From: an uncultured Eggerthella sp.
Lineage (GTDB): Bacteria; Actinomycetota; Coriobacteriia; Coriobacteriales; Eggerthellaceae
Assembly (NCBI GenBank): GCA_905203045.1
Contig: CAJKUH010000009.1
Coordinates: 11,627 to 75,626 of the forward strand
Direction of reading: 5' to 3'
Length of the DNA stretch: 64,000 nt
Part shown: in pieces, positions 51,918 through 59,763 of the stretch
Layout: the number at the start of each line of letters is the position of its first letter
How positions within the stretch are numbered: position 1 is the stretch's first letter
Notes under the pieces: generated by a model
The model's input: the letters and a program-made list of their open reading frames with translations, nothing else
What the model was told of the DNA's origin: nothing
Database searches by the model: none
Translations under genes and position numbers: made by a program

Positions 51918-52051
51918 TTTGGCAAAATAGGCCGCTAAAGTACGATGCCGCCCGCTGAAAAGTCCAAATAGCCTAGAAATCAGGGAGTTTGTTGATGCTT
52001 TCCGGCCTTAGGCAGCGTGTTTATCGTACTTTAGCGCCTTTATTTGCCAAA
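51918..52051. repeat. Long inverted repeat (TGGCAA type) between convergent rbsK and hydF
   Basis: Arms of 29 nt at 51918-51946 and 52023-52051 match at 25 positions. Inner sequence ends GCTAAAGTACGAT and outer sequence begins TTTGGCAAA. 76 nt separate the arms; a small dyad GCCAATATTTGGC follows at about 52057. Over 25 nt the left arm has the same start (TGGCAAAAT) and end (ACG) as the perfect repeat at 5373-5523. Confidence 0.75.
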
Positions 52052-52089
52052 CGGGGGCCAATATTTGGCGCAAAGGAGAAGGAGGGCGC

Positions 52090-53511
52090 TTACCTCTGCT
52101 TTCCTGCCTTTGCCAAAAAAGCCTCCATGCCCGGGAATGCCTTGATAGACCGGTCGAATACGCCCATCAGGTAGGCCAGGGTGAGTCCATAGTTGGAAAC
52201 GGGCACGCCGGCGTTTACGCAGGCTTGGATTCTCGAAAGAACGGCGCGGCGATTGAAGGTGCAGCCACCGCAGTGGATAACCAAGTCGTAACTGGAAAGG
52301 TTTTCCGGGAAATCGACGCCGCGCACGTTGTCGATGGCGAGCCCCTGTCCGATACGGGCGCGCAGAAGGCGCGGGATCTTCACGGTGCCGATGTCTTCTT
52401 CGATGGGGTGATGCGTGCACGCTTCGGCGATGAGCACGCGCGAATGCTCGGTTAGCGTGTCAATGGCCAGCGTGCCCAGCGCCTGGGTGGGCAAGTCTCC
52501 CTTGAAGCGAGCGAAGGCGACGGAGAATCCAGTCAGCGGCACGCTTTCAGGCACGATCTTTGCCACTTTGGCGAAGGCCTGCGAATCGGTTACCACCAGG
52601 GCAGGAAGCTCCTTCAACGCTGCGAGTGCCTGGGGCAGTTCTTCGTCGGTAACGCACAGGGGCATGCAGCGCGAATCAAGCAGGTCGCGGATGGCCTGTA
52701 CTTGGGGAAGGATCAAGCGTCCCTTGGGCGCTTCCTTGTCGATGGGGATGACCAACACCACTACCGAACCTGGCTCTACGATGTCGCCGATGATCTTCGG
52801 GTCGTTCACGAATTCTTCGGGCGCGTTATCGAGCAGTGCTTGACGCAGCTCGATAACGCCTTTGTGATCTGCAGCGTTCATGCAAACAAGGGGCTTGCTC
52901 TGCAGGGTCCGGGGCAGTGCTTGGCGACAAGCTTCAACAACTGTTTCCCGATGCAGGTCTACGACGGTTCCGCGCGGCGCCTTTCTTGCGGCGCCTGCTG
53001 TGCTGTGCTCATTGCCGAGGATTTCGGCGTCAAGCAGGTCTGTTTTATTGCAAACGACGATGAAGGGGATGCCGCGCTTTTCGAGATTGCGAATGATGTC
53101 GTCTTCGTAGGCGCCCCATGTTCCCGCTTCGGTGACCACCAAACCGATGTCGCAGCGATCGAAGGCGTTTTGCGTGCGCTTGGTACGCAGCTCGCCCACC
53201 GTTTCCTGGTCGTCGTCGATGCCTGCGGTATCGATGAACAGCACCGGTCCCAGAGGCAAAAGCTCCATGGGCTTTTCAACGGGGTCGGTCGTCGTGCCCG
53301 CCACATCCGACACAATGCTGACCTGCTGGTTCGTGATGGCGTTCAACACACTGGACTTTCCCACATTGCGACGCCCGAACAGCCCGATTGCCATGCGCAT
53401 GCCTTTCGGGGTGCGCATCAGCGCCGGGCCGCTTTCGGTTAGAAGGGGACTGTTGGCAGAAGGCTTCTGCTGTGTTGGCTCCTGCATATCATGATCATGT
53501 GCGGTGCTCAT
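52090..53511 (-). CDS. hydF: [FeFe]-hydrogenase maturation GTPase HydF
   Basis: 473 residues. Scaffold that receives the 2Fe subcluster and delivers it to HydA. N-terminal GTPase: P-loop GRRNVGKSS, SDVAGTTTDPVEK, DTAGIDD, and NKTD. The C-terminal part has the Fe-S ligands: ACTHHPIEE and IHCGGC, in the expected CxH...HCxxC order. ATG 53511 with AAGGGA upstream. Divergent from hydG across a 231-nt promoter region, and convergent with rbsK. Confidence 0.95.
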   Translation of the reverse strand: MSTAHDHDMQEPTQQKPSANSPLLTESGPALMRTPKGMRMAIGLFGRRNVGKSSVLNAITNQQVSIVSDVAGTTTDPVEKPMELLPLGPVLFIDTAGIDDDQETVGELRTKRTQNAFDRCDIGLVVTEAGTWGAYEDDIIRNLEKRGIPFIVVCNKTDLLDAEILGNEHSTAGAARKAPRGTVVDLHRETVVEACRQALPRTLQSKPLVCMNAADHKGVIELRQALLDNAPEEFVNDPKIIGDIVEPGSVVVLVIPIDKEAPKGRLILPQVQAIRDLLDSRCMPLCVTDEELPQALAALKELPALVVTDSQAFAKVAKIVPESVPLTGFSVAFARFKGDLPTQALGTLAIDTLTEHSRVLIAEACTHHPIEEDIGTVKIPRLLRARIGQGLAIDNVRGVDFPENLSSYDLVIHCGGCTFNRRAVLSRIQACVNAGVPVSNYGLTLAYLMGVFDRSIKAFPGMEAFLAKAGKQR

Positions 53512-53742
53512 ACGGGTCCCTTTCTGCTTGGTCTTCGGGAATGTTCTCATGGCATTGTTTCGTTTCTTTAACGGATTATGCCGCCGTTTGTGGATGAGCG
53601 GGGTTTTTGGTGGGCGAATGTGCCCTATTCGCGGTAAGTTAGACGCAGTTGCGCATACGCGCGATAGCTATACCTGCGGCAAAGGCGATGCCCGTTCGTC
53701 TTCGCCGCTTACTTTATAGAAGACAAAGCGAAAGAAGAACCT

Positions 53743-55197
53743 ATGACGGAATTCCGTTACGATCCGAAATCGCTCTGCGCCGATGAGTTCATCAACGACG
53801 CCGAGATCTTGGATTCGATTGCCTATGCCGACGAGCATAAAGACGATATCGAGCTGTGCCGCCGTATTTTGGACAAGGCGCGCGCCAACCTGCATCCTTC
53901 TGCCGATCATGGCGCGGTGATCACGCACCGTGAGGCAAGTGTTCTTTTGGCCTGCGACGATCCGCAGATCAACCAGGAGATCAAGGACTTGGCGCGTCAG
54001 ATCAAGCTTGCCTACTACGGCAATCGTATCGTGCTGTTTGCGCCACTGTACCTTTCGAACTATTGCGTTAACGGCTGCCTGTACTGCCCTTACCATGCGA
54101 AGAACCGCACCATTCCGCGCAAGAAGCTGACGCAGGAGGAAATTCGTGCCGAGGTCATCGCCTTGCAGGACATGGGGCACAAGCGCCTTGCCATCGAAGC
54201 GGGCGAAGATCCGAAGCACAACCCCATCGAATACATTCTCGAAAGCATGGAAACCATCTATTCCATCAAGCACAAGAATGGGGCAATCCGCCGCGTGAAC
54301 GTGAACATCGCCGCAACGACGGTGGAAGAGTACCGCATGCTCAAGGAAGCGGAAATCGGTACCTACATCCTGTTCCAGGAAACATACAACAAGAAGGGCT
54401 ACCAGGAGCTGCATCCCACCGGCCCGAAGCGCGATTACAACTGGCACACGGAAGCCATGGACCGCGCAATGGAAGGCGGCATCGACGATGTGGGCCTGGG
54501 CGTTCTGTTCGGTTTGCAGGGGTACCGCTATGAGTTTGCGGGCCTTATCATGCACGCTGAGCACCTGGAGGCGGTGCATGGCGTGGGGCCGCATACCATC
54601 AGCGTGCCGCGTGTTAAGCCCGCCATGGACATCGACCCGGACGTGTTCGACAACGGCATCCCCGACGAGATGTTCGAGAAGATCATCGCCCTTATCCGTA
54701 TCACGGTGCCGTATACGGGCATGATCATTTCCACCCGCGAAAGCCAGCAGGTGCGTGAGCATGCGCTGCAGTACGGCGTAAGCCAGATTTCGGGCGGTTC
54801 GCGCACCAGCGTGGGAGGCTACAACGAGCCGGTGCGTCCGCATGATACCGAGCAGTTCGACGTGTCCGACCAGCGCACGCTTGACGAGGTTATCAGCTGG
54901 CTCATGGACAACGATCATATCCCCAGCTTCTGCACGGCATGCTATCGTGCCGGTCGCACGGGCGATAGGTTCATGAGCTTCTGCAAGAACGGCCAGATCC
55001 TGAACTATTGCCACCCAAATGCGCTGATGACGCTCACGGAATACTTGGCCGACTACGCAACCCCCGCAACCAAGGAAAAGGGCCTGGCCATGGTGAAGCG
55101 CGAGCTGCTGAACATTCCGAACGAAAAGACACGTGCTCTTACCGAAAAGCACATCGGGGAGATCCTGTCAGGAACGGGCAATGATTTCAGGTTCTAA
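53743..55197 (+). CDS. hydG: [FeFe]-hydrogenase maturase HydG (radical SAM tyrosine lyase)
   Basis: 484 residues. Splits tyrosine to CO and cyanide and builds an Fe-CO-CN synthon for the H-cluster. Radical SAM motif CVNGCLYC at Cys108/112/115. The C-terminal second cluster motif is complete as CX2CX22C (CTAC...NYC around residues 400-425). Core EAGEDPKHNPIEYI and ISGGSRTSVGGY are typical. ATG 53743. Divergent from hydF. hydE is not in the window. Confidence 0.96.
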   Translation: MTEFRYDPKSLCADEFINDAEILDSIAYADEHKDDIELCRRILDKARANLHPSADHGAVITHREASVLLACDDPQINQEIKDLARQIKLAYYGNRIVLFAPLYLSNYCVNGCLYCPYHAKNRTIPRKKLTQEEIRAEVIALQDMGHKRLAIEAGEDPKHNPIEYILESMETIYSIKHKNGAIRRVNVNIAATTVEEYRMLKEAEIGTYILFQETYNKKGYQELHPTGPKRDYNWHTEAMDRAMEGGIDDVGLGVLFGLQGYRYEFAGLIMHAEHLEAVHGVGPHTISVPRVKPAMDIDPDVFDNGIPDEMFEKIIALIRITVPYTGMIISTRESQQVREHALQYGVSQISGGSRTSVGGYNEPVRPHDTEQFDVSDQRTLDEVISWLMDNDHIPSFCTACYRAGRTGDRFMSFCKNGQILNYCHPNALMTLTEYLADYATPATKEKGLAMVKRELLNIPNEKTRALTEKHIGEILSGTGNDFRF

Positions 55198-55268
55198 GAT
55201 TTGGGATGCCAAGGGGCGTCCTAAGGGGATGCTCCCTTGTGGGCAAGCACGATAGGGAAGGAGCGCCG

Positions 55269-56672
55269 ATGAAGGCGACCGACGTTGAGATTGATTCGTT
55301 CATTGAAGAGAATTGGCCGGCGTTTTTGGCAGATGCTGAACGCTTGATTGCCGTTGACAGCTCGCTCGATGCCGAGCATGCCGCTCCTGGTGCGCCCTTT
55401 GGCCCTGGTCCGCGTGCGGCGCTCGACCAAGCGCTTTCCATTGCTTCTCGCATGGGTCTGGAAACGCATGATGGCGATGGGTACGCGGGTTTTGCCGATT
55501 TACCAGGCAAGAGCGGCCAGCAGCTGGGTGTTATCGGCCATGTCGATGTGGTTCCGGCTGGGGAAGGCTGGGATTTCGAGCCTTTCGCGGTAACGCAAAA
55601 GGACGGCGTACTTATCGGGCGTGGCACGTCCGACGACAAAGCCCCTGTGCTTACCGCGCTGTACGGCTTGAAGTTCTGGATCGACCGCGGTGCCGATTTG
55701 CACCACACGGTGCGCTTCATCTTCGGGTGCAACGAGGAATCGGGCATGGGCGATGTCCCCTACTACCTGGAGCACAACCAGGCGCCCGACTTTCTGTTCA
55801 CCCCCGATGCGGAGTTCCCCTTGTGCTATGGGGAGAAGGGCCAGTTTGGTGCTGTGATCACCTCGGGTGCTGTTGAGGGCTCCATCGTTTCCTTCTCGGC
55901 GGGAACGGCTCCTAATGCGGTGCCGGGCATTGCGCGCGCTGTGATAGGCGCCAATCCGGCAAGCTTGCCAGCTTCCGAGCGCATCGAGGTTTCGCCGTGT
56001 GAAGAAGGCGCGCTGATAACGGCAACGGGTATCGCCGGGCATGCCTCCCTTCCCGAAGGCACGGTGAACGCTATCGGCGTATTGTGCCGGTACCTGCTTT
56101 TATGCGGAGTGTGCTCCGAGGGGGAAAGCGAGTGGTTGCGCTTCGCGGCGGAAATGGCGGAATGCACGGATGGCTCGGCTTTCGGCGCTGCTTGTTGCGA
56201 TGACGATTTTCAGGATCTGACCAGCGTCATTGGCATGATGAACAAGGTGGATGGCCGCTTTGTGATGACCGAGGACATTCGTTATCCGGCGGCAATCACG
56301 GGCGAAAAGCTGCAGAGCCTCTTTGCCGATCTTGCCGAAAAACAGGGAGCCACGGTGGAAATCACTTCGGACAAGAAGCCCTTTACTGTGAACCCCGATA
56401 CTGCTCCCGTTCGTGCGCTTATGGGTGCGTACTGCGGTACTACCGGCAAGCAAGTGCAGCCGTTCACCATGGGCGGGGGCACCTATGCGCGTGAATTCCC
56501 GAATGCGGTAAGCTTTGGCCCTGCCGAAGAGGGTGCCTTCCCGGTGCCTGAGTGGGTAGGGGGCATGCACGCCGCCAACGAGGGCATCGCCGAAGAAGAG
56601 CTAAAGCGTGCTCTGCGCATTTACATTCGGGCGTTCGGCAACTTGGCGGAAGTTGAGGATTTGAGCGCATAG
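55269..56672 (+). CDS. M20 family dipeptidase (Sapep/PepV-like)
   Basis: 467 residues, zinc peptidase. Catalytic segments: GHVDVVPAGEGW (metal His and Asp), GRGTSDDKAP (metal bridging Asp), NEESGMGD (Glu base), TPDAEFPLCYGEKG, and the C-terminal FTMGGGTYAREFPNAVSFGP. Length and order fit the Sapep-type dipeptidases (cytosolic, dipeptide cleavage). ATG 55269 with GGAAGGAG upstream; an in-frame start 63 nt earlier lacks such a site. It follows hydG by 71 nt but a shared transcript is not certain. Confidence 0.9.
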   Translation: MKATDVEIDSFIEENWPAFLADAERLIAVDSSLDAEHAAPGAPFGPGPRAALDQALSIASRMGLETHDGDGYAGFADLPGKSGQQLGVIGHVDVVPAGEGWDFEPFAVTQKDGVLIGRGTSDDKAPVLTALYGLKFWIDRGADLHHTVRFIFGCNEESGMGDVPYYLEHNQAPDFLFTPDAEFPLCYGEKGQFGAVITSGAVEGSIVSFSAGTAPNAVPGIARAVIGANPASLPASERIEVSPCEEGALITATGIAGHASLPEGTVNAIGVLCRYLLLCGVCSEGESEWLRFAAEMAECTDGSAFGAACCDDDFQDLTSVIGMMNKVDGRFVMTEDIRYPAAITGEKLQSLFADLAEKQGATVEITSDKKPFTVNPDTAPVRALMGAYCGTTGKQVQPFTMGGGTYAREFPNAVSFGPAEEGAFPVPEWVGGMHAANEGIAEEELKRALRIYIRAFGNLAEVEDLSA

Positions 56673-56703
56673 GTTTCCGTTGGCGGTCTGTGTGCTCAAC
56701 TGT

Positions 56704-56883
56704 TGGCAAGTTTTCGCCTTTACGTATGATGGAAAGGCTTTTTTTCTGGGAAGTGAAGGCCTTCGTGGCAAGTTTTCCTCCAAACGTACTCCTTTTCGTC
56801 GATTTCTGGCAATATTCGCGCCAAACGTATTGGAATTGCTTGAAATCAGCGAATTTTGCATACGTTTCAAGGAAAACTTGCCA
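56704..56883. repeat. Cluster of four copies of a 23-nt TGGCAA motif
   Basis: Copies at 56704-56726, 56766-56788 and 56807-56829 (plus) and 56861-56883 (inverted) share TGGCAA, a TTTTC/ATTCG centre and an ACGTA end. Copies 2 and 4 form an inverted repeat with 21 of 23 matches, extended by TTCG outside. Start-to-start spacings are 62, 41 and 54 nt. The gap lies between convergent genes. No protein is readable in it. Confidence 0.75.
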
Positions 56884-56920
56884 CGAACCGGCAGTTGAGG
56901 GTGAGAAACGTCTTTCCTAG

Positions 56921-56954
56921 CCGAAAGCGGCGTCTTGCCATACGCCGCTTTCGG
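56921..56954. terminator. Hairpin between the dipeptidase and PHP genes
   Basis: Perfect 13-bp stem CCGAAAGCGGCGT / ACGCCGCTTTCGG with an 8-nt loop. It is 11 nt after the PHP gene stop on the minus strand; no U-tract. Confidence 0.6.
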
Positions 56955-56965
56955 GAATGGACGAA

Positions 56966-57772
56966 TTATGCTTCTGAAATATCGATGTTTCGCCATCCGC
57001 CATCGGCGGTGGGCGCATCGATGGAATCGTAGCCGATGCGGTGGGCATAGCGATATGCTTGCCGGATATTTTCGCCAATGCGGCTTGCATGATGGGCATC
57101 GGAGCCTACCGTAAGCGGTACTCCGGCGGCGAAGAAACGCTGAAGCAGCGGCTCTTGCGGATAGAAATCGGCGAAATCTTTGGTGAGACCCGCCGTATTG
57201 ATTTCCACGTGAACGTTGCCGGCATGCGCCGCCTCGGCCATGTCATCGAATAGGGGTGCAAGGCTTGTGCTGGGTGCGTAGCCGGAAAGCGCGAACAAAC
57301 GCGGCAGATCGGGGTGCGCCATGGAATCGAACAGGCCGCTGGTTGCGGCCTTGCACCATTCTTCAACGTAGAGCCGCCAAAGGGCATCGGCACCCAATTC
57401 CTCCCAAATGCGCATATCTTTGTCCCAGTCCAGCGCTTTTTCCTTCAGGTAATGGATCGAGCCCAACAGGAATGTTGCCGTGCCGCGCGTTTCGCACAGA
57501 TCGGTAGCGCAGCCAAGGTACCAGTCCGCCTCGAGCCCGTGGACGATTTCCAGCTGAGGGAATTCTTCGCGGATGCGCTCGATTTCGCTGGCATAATCAG
57601 GGAGCTTTGCTTCCTCGATGGAGCAATCGATGAACTCGGGGCGCCCCCAGTGGTCGGTGCAAGCGATGGTGGTTATGCCGCAATCGACGGCAGCACGCAT
57701 GTTTTCCGCAAAGGTGCTCTTCCCATCGGAAAACACCGTATGGGTATGGCAATCAACCAGTTCGATGGGCAT
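56966..57772 (-). CDS. PHP-domain phosphoesterase (HisJ-like)
   Basis: 268 residues. Metal motifs VDCHTHTVFSDGK, CTDHWG, GLEAD, GSIHYL, and the C-terminal VGSDAHH are in the PHP order. The length is that of histidinol-phosphatase-type HisJ proteins, but with no his neighbours the substrate is unassigned. ATG 57772. 14 nt separate it from the LOG gene upstream on the same strand, so the two are probably one operon. Confidence 0.85.
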   Translation of the reverse strand: MPIELVDCHTHTVFSDGKSTFAENMRAAVDCGITTIACTDHWGRPEFIDCSIEEAKLPDYASEIERIREEFPQLEIVHGLEADWYLGCATDLCETRGTATFLLGSIHYLKEKALDWDKDMRIWEELGADALWRLYVEEWCKAATSGLFDSMAHPDLPRLFALSGYAPSTSLAPLFDDMAEAAHAGNVHVEINTAGLTKDFADFYPQEPLLQRFFAAGVPLTVGSDAHHASRIGENIRQAYRYAHRIGYDSIDAPTADGGWRNIDISEA

Positions 57773-57786
57773 AAGGGCCTCCTGTT

Positions 57787-58644
57787 CTACTTCTTAATGG
57801 CATTGGTGGCGATGCGTACGGCTTCGTCGATGTCGTCGGTTACGGTGAAAAGCGAAAGATCGAGTTCATCGATCATGCCCTGTTGCATCAGGGGACCATG
57901 CGCCCAATCGAGCAGTCCCTGCCAGTATTCGGCGCCGAACAGCACGATGGGCATATTCTTCACCTTGTGCGTTTGCACCAGTACCAACACTTCGAACATT
58001 TCGTCAAGCGTGCCGAATCCGCCGGGGAAGAAGATGGCGCCGGAAGAGTACTTCACGAACATGGTTTTGCGTACGAAAAAATAGCGGAATTCGATGCCGA
58101 GATTCACCCAAGCGTTGGTGTTTTCCTCGCGTGGCAGTTCGATGGAAAGCCCGACTGATGTTCCGCCCGCCATTGCTGCACCGCGGTTCGCTGCCTCCAT
58201 GATGCCGGGGCCGCCGCCGGTAACAACGGCAACGTCTTTGTTGGCAAGCTTGCCGGCAATTTGCATGGCATGTTGGTAGTACGGACTGGTGGGCTCGGTT
58301 CGTGCCGAGCCGAATATCGCAACGGCAGGACCCAAATCGGCAAGGGCGTCGAAGCCGTCGACGAATTCGGACTGAATGCGCAACGCGCGCCATGGGTCGG
58401 CATCGCGCCAGTCGGTGCCCGCTTCTTCGCTGATCAGCTTTCCCGTGGTGCTGTGCTGGGGGATCATTTTTCCACGCAGGGTTACCGGTCCGCGGCGATA
58501 CGGAGCGCCGAGCGGCGAGGTTCCTTCCAGTGCCTGGCTTTCCTGGCTGGAGGCAAGGGTGCTGGAAAGGTATTTCTCGAGCGCATCTTCAACGGCAAGC
58601 TCTGCCGCCTTCTTCGCCTGCTTCTTCGTAATCTTCTTCGCCAT
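57787..58644 (-). CDS. LOG/TIGR00730-family Rossmann protein
   Basis: 285 residues. Core signatures are VVTGGGPGIMEAANRGA and the later FFPGGFGTLDEMFE, the PGGxGTxxE motif of the Lonely Guy family (nucleoside-5'-monophosphate phosphoribohydrolase). N-terminal residues about 1-60 form a basic/charged extension (AKKITKKQAKKAAE). ATG 58644 with GGGGAGGC upstream; upstream in-frame codons are not supported. Likely hydrolyses N6-modified AMP, or another nucleotide; substrate unknown. Confidence 0.9.
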   Translation of the reverse strand: MAKKITKKQAKKAAELAVEDALEKYLSSTLASSQESQALEGTSPLGAPYRRGPVTLRGKMIPQHSTTGKLISEEAGTDWRDADPWRALRIQSEFVDGFDALADLGPAVAIFGSARTEPTSPYYQHAMQIAGKLANKDVAVVTGGGPGIMEAANRGAAMAGGTSVGLSIELPREENTNAWVNLGIEFRYFFVRKTMFVKYSSGAIFFPGGFGTLDEMFEVLVLVQTHKVKNMPIVLFGAEYWQGLLDWAHGPLMQQGMIDELDLSLFTVTDDIDEAVRIATNAIKK

Positions 58645-58800
58645 GACGCCTCCCCTGTCGCCGGTGTTTTTCGCTTTAAAGGATAGCCTAGTCGCAGGAT
58701 GGTTATCCACGGTTTCCTTGTTTGCGGGGCGCTTTCGCGTATGCTTTGGGGAATTGTATGCTTGAAGCGGCAAAGCTTCGTGCAAGGGGAGGGGCATACC

Positions 58801-59508
58801 GTGGGGACGGATTTTGGGAACATCGAATCGCAGATTGCGCCGGGAACGCGCTCGATGCCGCTGCGCATAGCAATTTACGTGTGTGGCATCCTGATTTTGG
58901 GCATTGGTGTTGTGCTAAGCGCGCGAAGTGATTTCGGCGCGCCGGCGTTCCAGTCGGTTCCTTTGGTGTTCAGCGAGGGCACCCATTTGCTTACTTTGGG
59001 CCAGTCATGCATGTGCCTGTACTGTATCGATGTGCTGATCCAAGTACTGGTATTTCGTACTTTCACGGCTAAAATCGCCCTGCAGATTCCCTTTGCCCTG
59101 GTATTCGGCTGCTTGATCGATGTTTTCGATTACGTGCTGACCTTGGATTGCTTCTGGTTCTGTCATGACCCGAACCTGCTGGTCAGCTGCATAATGTTCA
59201 CGATCGGCATCATCCTTATATCCATTGGAGTCAGCGCCATGGTGGCCATGGATTTCGTGCTGAACCCCGCCGATGGTTGTACCCAGGCATTCATGAAGTT
59301 CACCCATATGCCCTTTGGCAAGACGAAGATCATCAACGACGTGCTGCGCTTTTCGCTTGCGTGCGTTATGGCGTTTGCCCTGACAGGGCACTTGTTCGGC
59401 GTGGGCGTGGGCACGGTGATCTCGATGTTCGCCATTGGCGCCCTGTGCCAGGCCATATCCAACAAGGCGCGTGGATTCTACCGTCGTGCGTACGTGCCAG
59501 CAACCTAA
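58801..59508 (+). CDS. YczE/DUF6198-like membrane protein
   Basis: 235 residues, five to six TM. The sequence LRIAIYVCGILILGIGVVLSARSDFGAPAFQSVPLV at the start and the later VLNPADGCTQAFMKFTH are the conserved YczE-type segments (often next to regulators; function unknown). GTG 58801 with AGGGGAGGGG upstream is preferred; a frame from 58699 has no ribosome site. Divergent from the LOG gene across a 156-nt region. Confidence 0.75.
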   Translation: MGTDFGNIESQIAPGTRSMPLRIAIYVCGILILGIGVVLSARSDFGAPAFQSVPLVFSEGTHLLTLGQSCMCLYCIDVLIQVLVFRTFTAKIALQIPFALVFGCLIDVFDYVLTLDCFWFCHDPNLLVSCIMFTIGIILISIGVSAMVAMDFVLNPADGCTQAFMKFTHMPFGKTKIINDVLRFSLACVMAFALTGHLFGVGVGTVISMFAIGALCQAISNKARGFYRRAYVPAT

Positions 59509-59763
59509 GCCCGGCACCCGATGGCCTACTTGCTTCCTATTGCTGTGCTTTGAACGCCCTGTTTCGGGCGTGTTAACTCTATTGTTCCGCTTTGTTACGT
59601 CTCGAAACGAAGGCAACCTGCACTTATAGAAGGCGTTACCTTGTTTGCTAGCGAATTATCCCCATCTTCCCTGAAGCAGGGAAGGCAAACGGTTCGCAGA
59701 AGCCGCCGAACGGAGAGGACAAACGTTTTGCGGCTTTCAATCAGTGAGAGTGAGAGGTTCAGA
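59509..59763 (+). promoter_or_regulatory. Structured upstream region of gltB
   Basis: 255 nt. ACGCCC / GGGCGT (59554-59571) is a weak terminator for the YczE-like gene. Then CTTCCCT / AGGGAAG (59666-59684) and AAGCCGC / GCGGCTT (59700-59736) form two hairpins within the last 100 nt before gltB. This could be a leader controlling gltB; no known riboswitch consensus was recognised. Confidence 0.45.

Noticed and set aside
56690..56920. Small open frames through the TGGCAA cluster
   Set aside because: Frames run through repeat copies without a ribosome site; the repeats are the better explanation.
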